This document shows, piece after piece, positions 1-8,009 of a stretch of DNA of 29,188 bases (its first letter is position 1; every line of letters starts with the position of its first letter). The position numbers and the translations under genes were made by a program. The stretch is from an uncultured Geobacter sp. (lineage in GTDB: Bacteria > Desulfobacterota > Desulfuromonadia > Geobacterales > Geobacteraceae), in assembly GCA_937886325.1 (NCBI GenBank), contig CALABV010000007.1, positions 1 through 29,188 of the forward strand, written 5' to 3'. The notes beneath the pieces were generated by a model, which saw only the letters and a list, made by a program, of their open reading frames with translations, made no database searches and had not been told where the DNA came from.

Positions 1-45
1 GATATATCAGTGTGACTGGAGTTCAGACGTGTGCTCTTCCGATCT
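1..45. other. Illumina sequencing adapter (assembly artefact)
   Basis: Bases 12-45 read as the multiplexing read-2 adapter, from GTGACTGGAGTTC to GCTCTTCCGATCT. The preceding 11 bases (GAT plus ATATCAGT) fit the end of the P7 arm plus an 8-nt index. From memory the reverse complement of that index, ACTGATAT, is TruSeq index 25. Biological sequence begins at base 46, where an acyl-CoA dehydrogenase reading frame is already open. This stretch should be trimmed and carries no gene. Confidence 0.97.
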
Positions 46-1265
46 AGGCAAACGGAGACAAGTACTACATCGGCAATGGAAATGAAGCGGCACTTGTCTC
101 GACTTTCGCCAAGATGGCAGACACCGGAGATTACGTTTTCTTTGCGGCAAATTCCAGGCATCCGAAGTACGAATGCGTCCGGAGCGTGGTAGACCAGCAG
201 AACTATGTGGCCGAATTCGCCTTGCACGACTATCCCATCACCGATGCGGACATCATGCAGAAGGGGCCCAAGGCCTGGGACGACATGCTCAACACGATCA
301 ATGTCTGCAAGTTCAACCTGGGCTTCTGCGCCATAGGGCTTTGCACCCATGCTTTTTACGAGGCTATCGATCATGCGGCCAATCGCAACGTATACGACAT
401 GTTCGTCACCGATTTTCCCCATGTAAGAAAAATGATGACAGATGCATATTGCCGCCTTGTCGCCATGAAGCTGTTTGCGGAACGGGCGAGCGATTACATG
501 AGGACGGCCAACGCCGATGATCGCCGCTATCTCATGTACAACCCCATGGTGAAGATGAAGGTGACCCGCGAGGGCGAGGATGTCATGAATCTTCTCCATG
601 AAGTGATTGCCGCAAAAGGATTCGAAAACGAGCCGTTCTTCGAGATAGCGAAGACCGAACTGCCGATGCTGCCCAAACTGGAAGGGACTGTCCATGTGAA
701 CATGGCGCTGGTCCTGAAATTCCTGCAGAACTACCTGTTCAACCCCAAGGAATATCCCGAGGTGCCGCGCCGCGATGATCCGGCAAACGACACGTTCCTC
801 TTCGACCAGGGTCCGACGAGGGGGTTGGGGAAGATTCAGTTCCATGATTACAACATCGCATATAATGCTTGTACCCTGCCGAACGTCGAGATTTTCAAGG
901 AGCAGATAAAGCTCTTCAAGAATATGCTCATCAAGGCGCAACCGAGCAAAGAGCAGACGAAGGATATCGATTACCTGCTGGCCCTTGGCGAAATTCTGAC
1001 TTTGATCGCCTATGGCCAGCTTATCCTGGAAAGCCGCACGTTCTTCGAGGTGGAAGATGACCTCGTCGATGAGATATTCGATTTCATGGTACGGGATTTC
1101 TCCAAATACGCCCTCAATATCTATTCGAAACCGAGCAACACGGATACACAGCGCGAACTCTCCCTTGCCATGATCCGGCATCCAGTTACCAACCAGGACC
1201 GCTTCGACCGCGTATGGAACAACCACGTATACGCCATGAAGGATCAATACAAAATGAATGACTGA
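46..1265 (+). CDS. fadE: Acyl-CoA dehydrogenase, 5' partial (FadE-like)
   Basis: FAD-dependent enzyme making the trans-2,3 double bond in acyl-CoA, the first step of beta-oxidation. The frame is open from the first genomic base: codons from 48 read ANGDKYYIGNGN, the usual strand near the FAD domain of this family. The ATG at 114 is therefore internal and the true N-terminus is lost at the contig end. About 405 residues remain; full-length relatives are about 570-600, so roughly 170-200 are missing. The LEGTVHVN motif (Glu codon at 681) matches the position of the catalytic Glu in the YEGT motif of MCAD-type enzymes. The long C-terminal part is typical of the large FadE type rather than the short MCAD type. 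FadN and FadA homologues follow on the same strand. Confidence 0.9.
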
Positions 1266-1294
1266 ACATGCCATGGGAAAGGGTGGTGCGCATG

Positions 1295-1321
1295 GAGAGC
1301 AGGCCTGAGCCTGCTCTCTTT
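1295..1321 (+). terminator. Stem-loop terminator candidate after fadE
   Basis: GAGAGCAGGC (1295-1304), loop CTGA, then the perfect complement GCCTGCTCTC (1309-1318), followed by TTTCATT. A 10-bp perfect stem with a 4-nt loop is a convincing intrinsic terminator or attenuator, though the T tract is short. It lies 30 bp after the fadE stop and 51 bp before the fadN start, so it may lower readthrough into fadN. Confidence 0.7.
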
Positions 1322-1372
1322 CATTGGGTTATGCATGCGGTTTTTCCGCACGGAATACTACGGAGAAAAATC

Positions 1373-3760
1373 ATGAAACAGATACGGAAGGCGGCGGTAC
1401 TGGGAGCGGGTGTTATGGGAGCAACGATCGCCGCTCATCTCGCCAATGCTGGACTTCAGGTCTTGCTCCTGGATATGGCGCCGCAAGAGACAAACGGTGC
1501 CGAAAAATCGGCCGGACTAACCCTGCATGATCCGAAGGTACGCAACAGGATTGCCGCCGAGGGACTCGATGGGCTCAGGAAGATGAAGCCGGAACCATTC
1601 TTCCTGCCGGAGTACGCGGAATACATCGACGTCGGAAATTTCGATGACAACATGGAAGACGTGCGCTGCTGCGACTGGGTTATCGAGGTCGTGGTTGAAA
1701 ACATGGCGATAAAGAAGCAGCTTCTGTCCGGGAAGGTTGCGCCGAATATGAAGGAGGGCGCGATTCTCAGCACCAATACCAGCGGCCTTTCAATCAACGA
1801 AATGGCGGAATGCCTGCCGGATGGAATACGCAGGAACTTTCTCGTAACTCATTTTTTCAATCCGCCGCGGTATATGCGGCTGCTGGAAATCGTCCCCTGC
1901 AGGTACACCGATCCGGCCGTAACCGCCTTTATGGCCGAGTTCTCCGCAAAAAGGCTGGGCAAAGGGGTGGTCTACGGCAATGACACCCCCAATTTCATCG
2001 CTAACCGGATCGGCGTCTACTCCATTTGCAACTGCATGCGCACCATGCTGGAAATGGGAATGACCGTTGAAGAAGTCGATTCCGTTGCCGGTCAGGCAAC
2101 GGCCCGCCCCAAGAGCGCAACCTTCCGAACCTCAGATCTGGTCGGCATTGATACCCTGCTGCATGTTGCCCATAACTCGTACGATCTCCTGGTGAATGAT
2201 GAGGAGCGGGAAATATTCAAGGTTCCCGATTTTGTGCAGGAAATGGTGGCAAAAGGACTCCTGGGCAACAAGAGCAGGCAGGGCTTTTTCAAGAAGGTAA
2301 AGGGAGAGACCGGTCAGGATGTGTTCTTCTACGACTACACGACGGGAGACTATTCGCCCTCGCAGCGCCCGCAGTTTGCGTCGCTGGATGCGGTCAAGGC
2401 AATTGACGACCCGGCCGGGAGGATCCGATCCGTGCTCGCCTCGGATGACAAGGCCGCGCGATTCGCATGGATCAATCTTCGTGACACCCTGATGTACGCC
2501 TTTAACCGGGTTCCGGAAATTGCCGACGACATCGTCAACATCGACAACGCCATGAAGTGGGGTTTCAATTGGGAACTTGGCCCATTCGAGATGCTGGATG
2601 CGATAGGCGTTGCCGGTTTCGTGGAGAGGGCCGAGAAAGACGGCATTCAGGTGCCGGAAAGGCTGAAATCGATTGATCGGTTTTATGCGTTTGAGGGTGG
2701 AAAACAATATTACCGAGACATCATTGAAGGCACGTATCGTGAAGTGCCTGCGAAGGCGGGATGCATACGTCTCTCAAATCTCAGGAAAAACAACGGAATC
2801 GTGGAAAAGAACAACTCCGCTTCCGTCATCGACCTGGGTGACGGCGTCTTCTGTCTCGAATTCCACACAAAGATGAACGCCATAGACGACGGGATTCTCG
2901 CCATGACTCACAGGGCGCTGAAGCGCTCCGAAGAAGACGGTATTGGTCTGGTAATCGCCAACGAGGGGGCCGTCTTCTCCGCCGGCGCCAACCTGACGCA
3001 GTTTGTGACGGCGATATCAGAAGGGAAATATGACGAGATTTCCCTCACGGTCAATGCCTTCCAGCAAGCCATGATGGCGGTCAAATACTCGAAAATCCCA
3101 GTGGTTGCGGCTCCCCACGGCGTGGTAGTGGGCGGCGGCTGCGAGATCTGCCTGCATGCCGATGCCCTGGCGCCCCATGCCGAGACCGGCATGGGTCTTG
3201 TCGAAATCGGCGTGGGGCTGTTGCCTGCCGGCGGCGGCACCAAGGAGATGGCGATTCGCGCAATAACATCGGCCGAGGAAAACAATGCCGATATCACTCC
3301 TTTCATATTCAGGAACTTCATGACAATAGCAATGGCCAGAGTGAGCGCATCCGCTGCGGAACTGAGACCCATGGGCTTCATGCGCCATGGCGATGCCGTC
3401 ACCATGGACATCGACAAGCGCATCCATGACGCCAAGCTGAAGGTTGTCTCGATGGCAGCCAATTACCGACCGGGTCGTCCTGTAACCGGCCTGAAGGCGC
3501 CGGGCCGCAGCGTGGCCGCGAGCATCAAATCACAGCTCTGGAATATGTGGAAGGGCGGCTTCATCTCCGAATACGACCACTACCTGGCCGCAACCATCGC
3601 GGACGTCATCACCGGCGGGGATGTTCCGGCCGGCACGCTTATTACCGAAGAATACCTCCTGGAGCTGGAGCAAGAAGCATTTGTCCGGCTCTGCGGCCGG
3701 AAGAAGACCCTGGATAGAATCCAGCACATGTTGAAGAAGGGAAAACCGCTTCGCAATTAG
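1373..3760 (+). CDS. fadN: 3-hydroxyacyl-CoA dehydrogenase / enoyl-CoA hydratase (FadN-type)
   Basis: Bifunctional beta-oxidation enzyme of 795 aa that hydrates enoyl-CoA and oxidises the 3-hydroxyacyl-CoA with NAD. The dehydrogenase part comes first: Rossmann motif GAGVMG at 11-16, catalytic pair His160 (THFFNPP) and Glu172 (LEIVP), spaced 12 apart as in the family. The crotonase part lies at about 480-795: oxyanion motif FSAGANL (535-541), GGGCE with Glu591, and Glu611, 20 residues apart like Glu144/Glu164 of rat hydratase. This domain order and length match Bacillus FadN (YusL), not E. coli FadB, where the hydratase is N-terminal. The start at 1373 is chosen because CGGAGAAAAA lies just upstream. 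The frame stays open back to 1268, but that extension translates the terminator hairpin. fadE is upstream and the thiolase is downstream. Confidence 0.93.
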   Translation: MKQIRKAAVLGAGVMGATIAAHLANAGLQVLLLDMAPQETNGAEKSAGLTLHDPKVRNRIAAEGLDGLRKMKPEPFFLPEYAEYIDVGNFDDNMEDVRCCDWVIEVVVENMAIKKQLLSGKVAPNMKEGAILSTNTSGLSINEMAECLPDGIRRNFLVTHFFNPPRYMRLLEIVPCRYTDPAVTAFMAEFSAKRLGKGVVYGNDTPNFIANRIGVYSICNCMRTMLEMGMTVEEVDSVAGQATARPKSATFRTSDLVGIDTLLHVAHNSYDLLVNDEEREIFKVPDFVQEMVAKGLLGNKSRQGFFKKVKGETGQDVFFYDYTTGDYSPSQRPQFASLDAVKAIDDPAGRIRSVLASDDKAARFAWINLRDTLMYAFNRVPEIADDIVNIDNAMKWGFNWELGPFEMLDAIGVAGFVERAEKDGIQVPERLKSIDRFYAFEGGKQYYRDIIEGTYREVPAKAGCIRLSNLRKNNGIVEKNNSASVIDLGDGVFCLEFHTKMNAIDDGILAMTHRALKRSEEDGIGLVIANEGAVFSAGANLTQFVTAISEGKYDEISLTVNAFQQAMMAVKYSKIPVVAAPHGVVVGGGCEICLHADALAPHAETGMGLVEIGVGLLPAGGGTKEMAIRAITSAEENNADITPFIFRNFMTIAMARVSASAAELRPMGFMRHGDAVTMDIDKRIHDAKLKVVSMAANYRPGRPVTGLKAPGRSVAASIKSQLWNMWKGGFISEYDHYLAATIADVITGGDVPAGTLITEEYLLELEQEAFVRLCGRKKTLDRIQHMLKKGKPLRN

Positions 3761-3866
3761 GTGTGCCGCGGGCATCCGGACAGCTTTACCGGCAGTGCCG
3801 CGCGGAGTAGCGACAAACGGGTTCACTCGCGTGAGCTCACATACGAAATCATAACGGAGGATACCG

Positions 3867-5039
3867 ATGAGAAACGCATATATTCTGGCAGCCTGCCGCA
3901 CCCCGGGTTGCAAGGCAAAAAAAGGGAAATTAAAGGACGTCCGCCCCGACGACCTGGCAGCAGCGGCCATCAAGGGGCTGATGGTGAAGAGCGGCGCAAG
4001 CCCTTCGGATGTGGAGGATATCATTATCGGCTGCGCTTTCCCCGAGGGGGAGCAGGGGATGAATTTCGCCAGGGTTGCGGCAATGAAGGCCGGCATGCCG
4101 GTCGAGGCGCCTGCCCAGACAGTCAATCGCTTCTGCTCGTCCGGTCTTCAGGCGATCGCATCCGCCGCGGAGCGGATTATGGCCGGTTTTGCCGACTGCA
4201 TTATCGCAGGCGGTTCCGAGAGCATGAGCATGATCCCAATAGGCGGCGCGCGCTACAGCGCCAACCCGTCGCTGGTGGCGGATTGGCCCGAGTCCTTTGC
4301 GTCCATGGGAATTACCGCGGAAATAGTTGCGGAAAAGTTCGGCATTACCCGTGTGGATCAGGACATCTTCGCCGCTGCGAGCCATGCAAAGGCTGCCGCC
4401 GCCATTGCAGCCGGAAAATTTCGTGATGAGATCATCCCGGTGGAAGCAGAGCGCTGTACGCTGTTGAACGGAAAAATACTGAGGAGTACCGAGCTTGTCG
4501 ATGCCGATGATGGAGTGCGGGGCGATACGACCGTCGATGGCCTGGGAAAACTCAAGACGCCTTTCAAGGCTGCCGGAACGGTGACCGCGGGAAATTCCTC
4601 CCAGATGACCGATGGCGCTGCGGCGGTGCTGGTGGTTTCCGAAGAGTACCTGAAAAGGACGGGCAAAAAGGCGTTGGCGCGCTTTGTCGCTTTTGCGGTC
4701 AAAGGGGTGCCGCCCGAGATCATGGGCATCGGTCCGGTTGCGGCCATTCCGGCGGCTCTCAAACTGGCAGGGCTCTCCCTGGAGGATATCGGCCTGTTCG
4801 AACTGAACGAGGCCTTTGCCGCCCAATCCCTGGCCTGTATCAAAGAGTTGGGAATCGATGCGGCCAGGGTCAACGTGAACGGGGGAGCAATTGCTCTGGG
4901 CCACCCCCTCGGATGTACCGGCGCCAAGCTGACCGCGACCCTGCTGCACGAGATGCAGCGTCGAGATACCCGTTACGGCATGGTCTCCATGTGTATCGGC
5001 GGTGGAATGGGTGCGGCAGGGGTGTTTGAGAAGATGTAG
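3867..5039 (+). CDS. fadA: Acetyl-CoA acyltransferase (thiolase)
   Basis: Thiolytic cleavage of 3-ketoacyl-CoA to acetyl-CoA and a shortened acyl-CoA, the last beta-oxidation step. The 390 aa match the usual length. Nucleophile Cys90 lies in NRFCSSG, His346 in GHPLGCTG and the second active-site cysteine Cys376 in MCIGGGMG. All three catalytic residues are present, so the enzyme should be active. AACGGAGGATACCG precedes the ATG. The gene is 106 bp after fadN on the same strand. The gap holds a GTGAGCTCAC palindrome at 3831-3840 but no clear terminator, so co-transcription is likely. Confidence 0.95.
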   Translation: MRNAYILAACRTPGCKAKKGKLKDVRPDDLAAAAIKGLMVKSGASPSDVEDIIIGCAFPEGEQGMNFARVAAMKAGMPVEAPAQTVNRFCSSGLQAIASAAERIMAGFADCIIAGGSESMSMIPIGGARYSANPSLVADWPESFASMGITAEIVAEKFGITRVDQDIFAAASHAKAAAAIAAGKFRDEIIPVEAERCTLLNGKILRSTELVDADDGVRGDTTVDGLGKLKTPFKAAGTVTAGNSSQMTDGAAAVLVVSEEYLKRTGKKALARFVAFAVKGVPPEIMGIGPVAAIPAALKLAGLSLEDIGLFELNEAFAAQSLACIKELGIDAARVNVNGGAIALGHPLGCTGAKLTATLLHEMQRRDTRYGMVSMCIGGGMGAAGVFEKM

Positions 5040-5047
5040 GATTCTGG

Positions 5048-5096
5048 CTCCGGTGCGGTTCCGGTCGAGCTATGCTCGTATTTCGCCGCACCGGAG
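5048..5096. repeat. Large stem-loop after fadA
   Basis: CTCCGGTGCGG (5048-5058) pairs perfectly with CCGCACCGGAG (5086-5096). Inside the loop a smaller GAGC/GCTC stem flanks TAT. No T tract follows on either strand, so it is not a classical intrinsic terminator. It starts 9 bp after the thiolase stop, in the gap before the convergent gene, and could protect the mRNA 3' end or act as a bidirectional stop. Confidence 0.6.
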
Positions 5097-5132
5097 TCAC
5101 GTGTGTCAATTTGCTTTCAAGAGTCTGTTAAA

Positions 5133-5309
5133 CCTGAATCCGTGACGCCTGCACGCCTTCGCCTTCGCGGAACGCCTCGGTTTCTTGCGGTCGTGCTGGT
5201 TTAACCAGCACGACGAGGTTCACCCGGCGTAACCGGCGTGAACCGGCATCGGCGACGTTCAAACCCCGGCATTCCGCTCACCTCGGCATTCAGACATCAC
5301 GGATTCAGA
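5133..5309 (+). mobile_element. MITE-like palindromic element, copy A
   Basis: A 177-bp non-coding element. Terminal inverted repeats: CCTGAATCCGTGA (5133-5145) and TCACGGATTCAG (5297-5308). The inverted similarity continues imperfectly for about 50 bp inward. The centre carries a near-perfect palindrome at 5191-5213 (11-bp arms around one base) and a second imperfect dyad at 5219-5242. It is flanked by direct repeats TTAAA at 5128-5132 and 5310-5314, read here as a 5-bp target-site duplication. The right-hand copy contains the stop codon of the minus-strand channel gene. Copies B (17273) and C (21787) share the ends and long exact blocks. No open frame encodes a transposase, so mobility would need an enzyme supplied in trans. 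Confidence 0.85.
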
Positions 5310-6215
5310 TTAAAATACATACGCCCAACGCACGGCAAGGGTATTGTCGCCGGCCCCGCTTTTGACGGAGAAATCGTCGCGGTAAGACAGCATTAGTTGA
5401 TTGTTTGTGCCGATCATGTAGAACAGGGATATCCCGAGACCATGATTTTCCTGTTTGTCCCTCTGGCTGGCACCGTTGATCCTTGTTTCCCCGCCATTGG
5501 TGAAATAATAATCCAGAGAGACGACCAATTGCTTGGTGAGGTCATAACTGAGATGGACATCCGTCCCGAACAGTCCATCCTGCTCTTTTTTGTGATTACC
5601 CATAAATTTATCGTTATCGCCGTACATCTCGTAATACAGAACGAGTTCAAGCAGTGTTTTCTCGCCGAATCCTTTCGTAATCGCGGTTTCCGGCTTGATG
5701 ATCCAGCGGTTGTGGCCGACGCTCACCGGCCTGTTTCTGTCATACTGGCCCAGGGGTATCGACAACCAGGGGCTGAAGGCAACCCAGAACCTGTGCTTCG
5801 GATCGTTGACGGGCCAGAATGTCGAAAGCAGCCACGGGTCGCCGAACCCCGTGGTTGAAAACTCCTTGCCGTTGTTGTGCGCCTCATAGTTGCCGCTCAG
5901 ATTGATATCGGCAAAGGGCACTATTATCTGCGGCATTATTACGAAGGGGCCGTCTCCATACAGGGAATTCCCGGCTGAAAAGTAATGGCCATACCTGAAA
6001 GCGCCCATATTGACGCTTTTGTTGTAGTCATCGGATGGCCCGACTTTGTTGCCGTCGTTATAGAGTTTATTGGCTGTACAGTTGAAATAGTAGAACAGGA
6101 TCAAATCAGTTCCCGGATGAAGGGGGACCGTATCTCTCGCATGAGTGAGTGCCCATGCCATGTGTGGTGTGGCCAAGCAGACGGAAAGGAACGCGGAAAC
6201 CAGTAATTTTTTCAT
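5310..6215 (-). CDS. Outer-membrane channel, phenol-degradation MetA family
   Basis: Predicted beta-barrel outer-membrane protein of 301 aa resembling the 'putative MetA-pathway of phenol degradation' transporter family (PF13557), thought to admit hydrophobic or aromatic substrates. An N-terminal signal peptide is visible (MKKLLVSAF, cleavage probably after AWA at 20-22). The body alternates short hydrophobic/aromatic strands and polar turns, and it ends in WAYVF, with the C-terminal Phe expected for barrel assembly. GGGAGA precedes the ATG. It lies 105 bp downstream of the alcohol dehydrogenase on the same strand, so both are probably transcribed from the -24/-12 promoter near 7670. The mobile element copy A is inserted at its stop codon. 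The substrate is not determined; co-location with the dehydrogenase suggests an alcohol or related compound. Confidence 0.8.
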   Translation of the reverse strand: MKKLLVSAFLSVCLATPHMAWALTHARDTVPLHPGTDLILFYYFNCTANKLYNDGNKVGPSDDYNKSVNMGAFRYGHYFSAGNSLYGDGPFVIMPQIIVPFADINLSGNYEAHNNGKEFSTTGFGDPWLLSTFWPVNDPKHRFWVAFSPWLSIPLGQYDRNRPVSVGHNRWIIKPETAITKGFGEKTLLELVLYYEMYGDNDKFMGNHKKEQDGLFGTDVHLSYDLTKQLVVSLDYYFTNGGETRINGASQRDKQENHGLGISLFYMIGTNNQLMLSYRDDFSVKSGAGDNTLAVRWAYVF

Positions 6216-6284
6216 TCTCTGTTTCTCCCAGCGGTATGAATTCGAATGGCATGAGTCAAAAGGGATGCTGCCGGTTGAGGATGG

Positions 6285-6313
6285 TTGCCCCCCCTGGCAA
6301 CGAGGGAGGGCAA
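6285..6313 (-). other. Intercistronic stem-loop between dehydrogenase and channel genes
   Basis: TTGCCCCCCCT (6285-6295), 7-nt loop, then AGGGAGGGCAA (6303-6313): ten of eleven positions pair. It begins 7 bases after the dehydrogenase stop in the direction of transcription. No T tract follows on the minus strand. It is more likely an mRNA-stability or partial attenuation element that sets the ratio of dehydrogenase to channel than a full terminator. Confidence 0.5.
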
Positions 6314-6320
6314 TCTCAGC

Positions 6321-7484
6321 CTACATGGCCTCTTTGTAGAGCCGTTTCAAGTCATCCAGGCTTATGGTGCGGGGATTGAAGAAGCAGCAGAGGTCTTTGA
6401 TGGCGTTGTCCGCCAGGAGCGGAATGTCGTCTTCCTTGACGCCGATGTCCCCCAATCCGGCGGGAATGCCGACATCTCTGGACAGCTTCCTGATGGCTTC
6501 GATGCCTTTTTCGGCTGCTTCCATGGTCGACAAACCGGTTGTGTTCACGCCCATGGCTCCGGCAATATCGGCGAATTTCCGGGGGCACGCGATCAGGTTG
6601 AAGTCGCACCCATGCGGCAGCAGAATGGCGTTGCAGACTCCGTGGGGCTTGTTGAACAGCGCGCCGGGCTGATGGGCCATGGCATGGACGATGCCGACAC
6701 CGGCGTTATTGAATGCCGCGCCGGCCATGTATTCCGCATAGGCCATTTTGTCGCGTGCCTCAAGGTTTGCGCCGTTGCCCACGGCTTGCGGCAACCACTC
6801 GACAATCAGCTTGATGGCGGCAAGGGCCAATGCATCGGTTACGGGAGTGGCGAGTTTTGCCACATATGCTTCTATGGCATGGGTCAGGGCGTCCATGCCG
6901 GTGGCGGCTGTTAATGCCGGGGGCAGGCCGACCATCATGACCGGGTCGTTGATGGCAACGGTCGGGGTAATCCTCGCTGATGCAATGATCATTTTTACGT
7001 GGCTGTCGGTGTTGGTAATGACGGCGAAGCTGGTACATTCACTGCCCGTCCCGGCTGTCGTATTGATGGCGATAAATGGCGGCAGCGGATTCGCGAACGT
7101 ATCAATTCCCGCAAAATCCCGGATGTCACCCTCGTTGTTCGCCATGACCCCGATTCCCTTGGTGCAGTCATGGGAGCTGCCTCCGCCAAGGCTGACAAGC
7201 ATATTGCAGCCATTTTCCTTGTAGGCTTTCAGTCCTTCCCTGACATTACGATCCGTAGGGTTTGGTTCCGCGCCACTGAATATGACCGACTCGACGCCTT
7301 CAGCCTTCAGCAGTTCCACTATCTGATTGGCTATGCCGAGATCGAAAAGTCCCTTGTCGGTAACGATCAGAACCTTTGTGCCGCCGAGAAATTTAGCGGT
7401 AGCGCCAAGCTGTTTAACGGCGCCTACACCCATTTTGCTCACTGGTGGAATAAGGAAATTGAAAACCTGTTCTGCTAATGCCAT
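6321..7484 (-). CDS. Iron-containing (group III) alcohol dehydrogenase
   Basis: NAD(P)-dependent alcohol dehydrogenase of the Fe-ADH family, 387 aa, the usual length (FucO, DhaT and YiaY are similar). The nucleotide-binding motif GGGSSHDCTKG lies at about 101-111. Metal ligands are visible as Asp198 and His202 (GMDALTHAIEA), His267 (IVHAMAH) and His281 (PHG); the last two are 14 apart as in FucO. The start at 7484 is chosen because AGAGGAGGATGTGCAC precedes it. The frame is open for 58 more codons up to 7658, but that ATG lies upstream of the transcription start predicted from the -24/-12 promoter. The outer-membrane channel gene follows. Likely role: oxidation of a short or mid-chain alcohol, or reduction of the aldehyde; the exact substrate cannot be read from sequence. 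Confidence 0.93.
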   Translation of the reverse strand: MALAEQVFNFLIPPVSKMGVGAVKQLGATAKFLGGTKVLIVTDKGLFDLGIANQIVELLKAEGVESVIFSGAEPNPTDRNVREGLKAYKENGCNMLVSLGGGSSHDCTKGIGVMANNEGDIRDFAGIDTFANPLPPFIAINTTAGTGSECTSFAVITNTDSHVKMIIASARITPTVAINDPVMMVGLPPALTAATGMDALTHAIEAYVAKLATPVTDALALAAIKLIVEWLPQAVGNGANLEARDKMAYAEYMAGAAFNNAGVGIVHAMAHQPGALFNKPHGVCNAILLPHGCDFNLIACPRKFADIAGAMGVNTTGLSTMEAAEKGIEAIRKLSRDVGIPAGLGDIGVKEDDIPLLADNAIKDLCCFFNPRTISLDDLKRLYKEAM

Positions 7485-7664
7485 GTGCACATCCTCCTCT
7501 GAAATTTGTTGCGATACAGTGGTATGCGCCGGATTTGCCGCCCCTTTCCATTGTTTAACCAGGCGATTGAATGCCCTTGGGCCACCTCCCTTCCGCTTGT
7601 AATTTGACGTAATGCAGCTGGAACACATGTGACAGGAACCGCAATGTCGGCTATACATAATATG

Positions 7665-7680
7665 AGCAGAGACCGTGCCT
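7665..7680 (-). promoter_or_regulatory. Sigma-54 (-24/-12) promoter of the dehydrogenase-channel operon
   Basis: The minus strand reads AGGCACGGTCTCTGCT, against the consensus TGGCACG-N4-TTGCW. Ten of the twelve fixed positions match, including the invariant GG and GC at the correct spacing. The predicted transcript start is near 7654, giving a leader of about 170 nt before the ATG at 7484. A sigma-54-dependent activator is encoded next door in the opposite direction. Confidence 0.8.
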
Positions 7681-7822
7681 ATCTATGACAAAATAAATAT
7701 GTACTGTTATCGGGCGTTTAGCAAAATATGTGGAAATTGGATTGCAGTAGAAATCAGCAAAAATATTAACATCGTGTCTAGTGATGACGATTATGATTAG
7801 ATATGAAGCGAGAAGAGGATGA

Positions 7823-7839
7823 TGTCAAAATTATTGACA
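7823..7839. promoter_or_regulatory. Candidate upstream activator site (dyad)
   Basis: TGTCAA-N5-TTGACA is a perfect 6-bp inverted repeat. Its centre is about 160 bp upstream of the -24/-12 promoter at 7665-7680 and about 170 bp upstream of the weaker one at 7994-8009. Such distances are usual for enhancer sites of NtrC-type activators. Assignment to the regulator at 9924 is inference. A further TTGACA half-site occurs at 7931-7936. Confidence 0.45.
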
Positions 7840-7888
7840 GGAGCAGGAAGAAAATTGAGGATGAAAACAAAATACTTAAAATGTCGTG

Positions 7889-7900
7889 ATGTAATTACAT
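7889..7900. promoter_or_regulatory. Perfect 12-bp palindrome ATGTAATTACAT
   Basis: ATGTAATTACAT is self-complementary over all 12 bases and lies in the divergent regulatory region. It could be an operator for a dimeric regulator, but in AT-rich DNA a chance palindrome is possible. Confidence 0.3.
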
Positions 7901-7993
7901 ATCGAACGCGATCTGTTATGTTATTTGATGTTGACATATCCAGTGTGGCTCATACGCATATTCTGTAGATGAAATTCTGTATTCTTGCCTCAA

Positions 7994-8009
7994 TGGCATC
8001 GTATGCGCC
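7994..8009 (+). promoter_or_regulatory. Weak -24/-12 promoter candidate for the kinase operon
   Basis: TGGCATCGTATGCGCC has GG and GC at sigma-54 spacing and seven of twelve fixed positions. The leader to the kinase ATG at 8253 would be about 230 nt. If real, the two-component genes would be autoactivated. Confidence 0.3.

Noticed and set aside
1268..1372. Upstream start of the FadN frame at 1268
   Set aside because: The extension translates the terminator hairpin and has no family resemblance; CGGAGAAAAA fits the ATG at 1373.
3930..4949. Long open frame of 339 codons antisense to the thiolase gene, and other long antisense frames such as 2132-2707, 3530-4126 and 26815-27789
   Set aside because: They lie wholly or mainly opposite well-identified genes, have compositions reflecting the codon bias of the true strand, and show no recognisable motifs.
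7485..7658. 58-residue N-terminal extension of the alcohol dehydrogenase containing CGSCH, which looks like a haem-binding CxxCH
   Set aside because: A good ribosome-binding site fits the ATG at 7484, the protein is then of normal family length, and the upstream ATG at 7658 would precede the transcript start predicted from the -24/-12 promoter.
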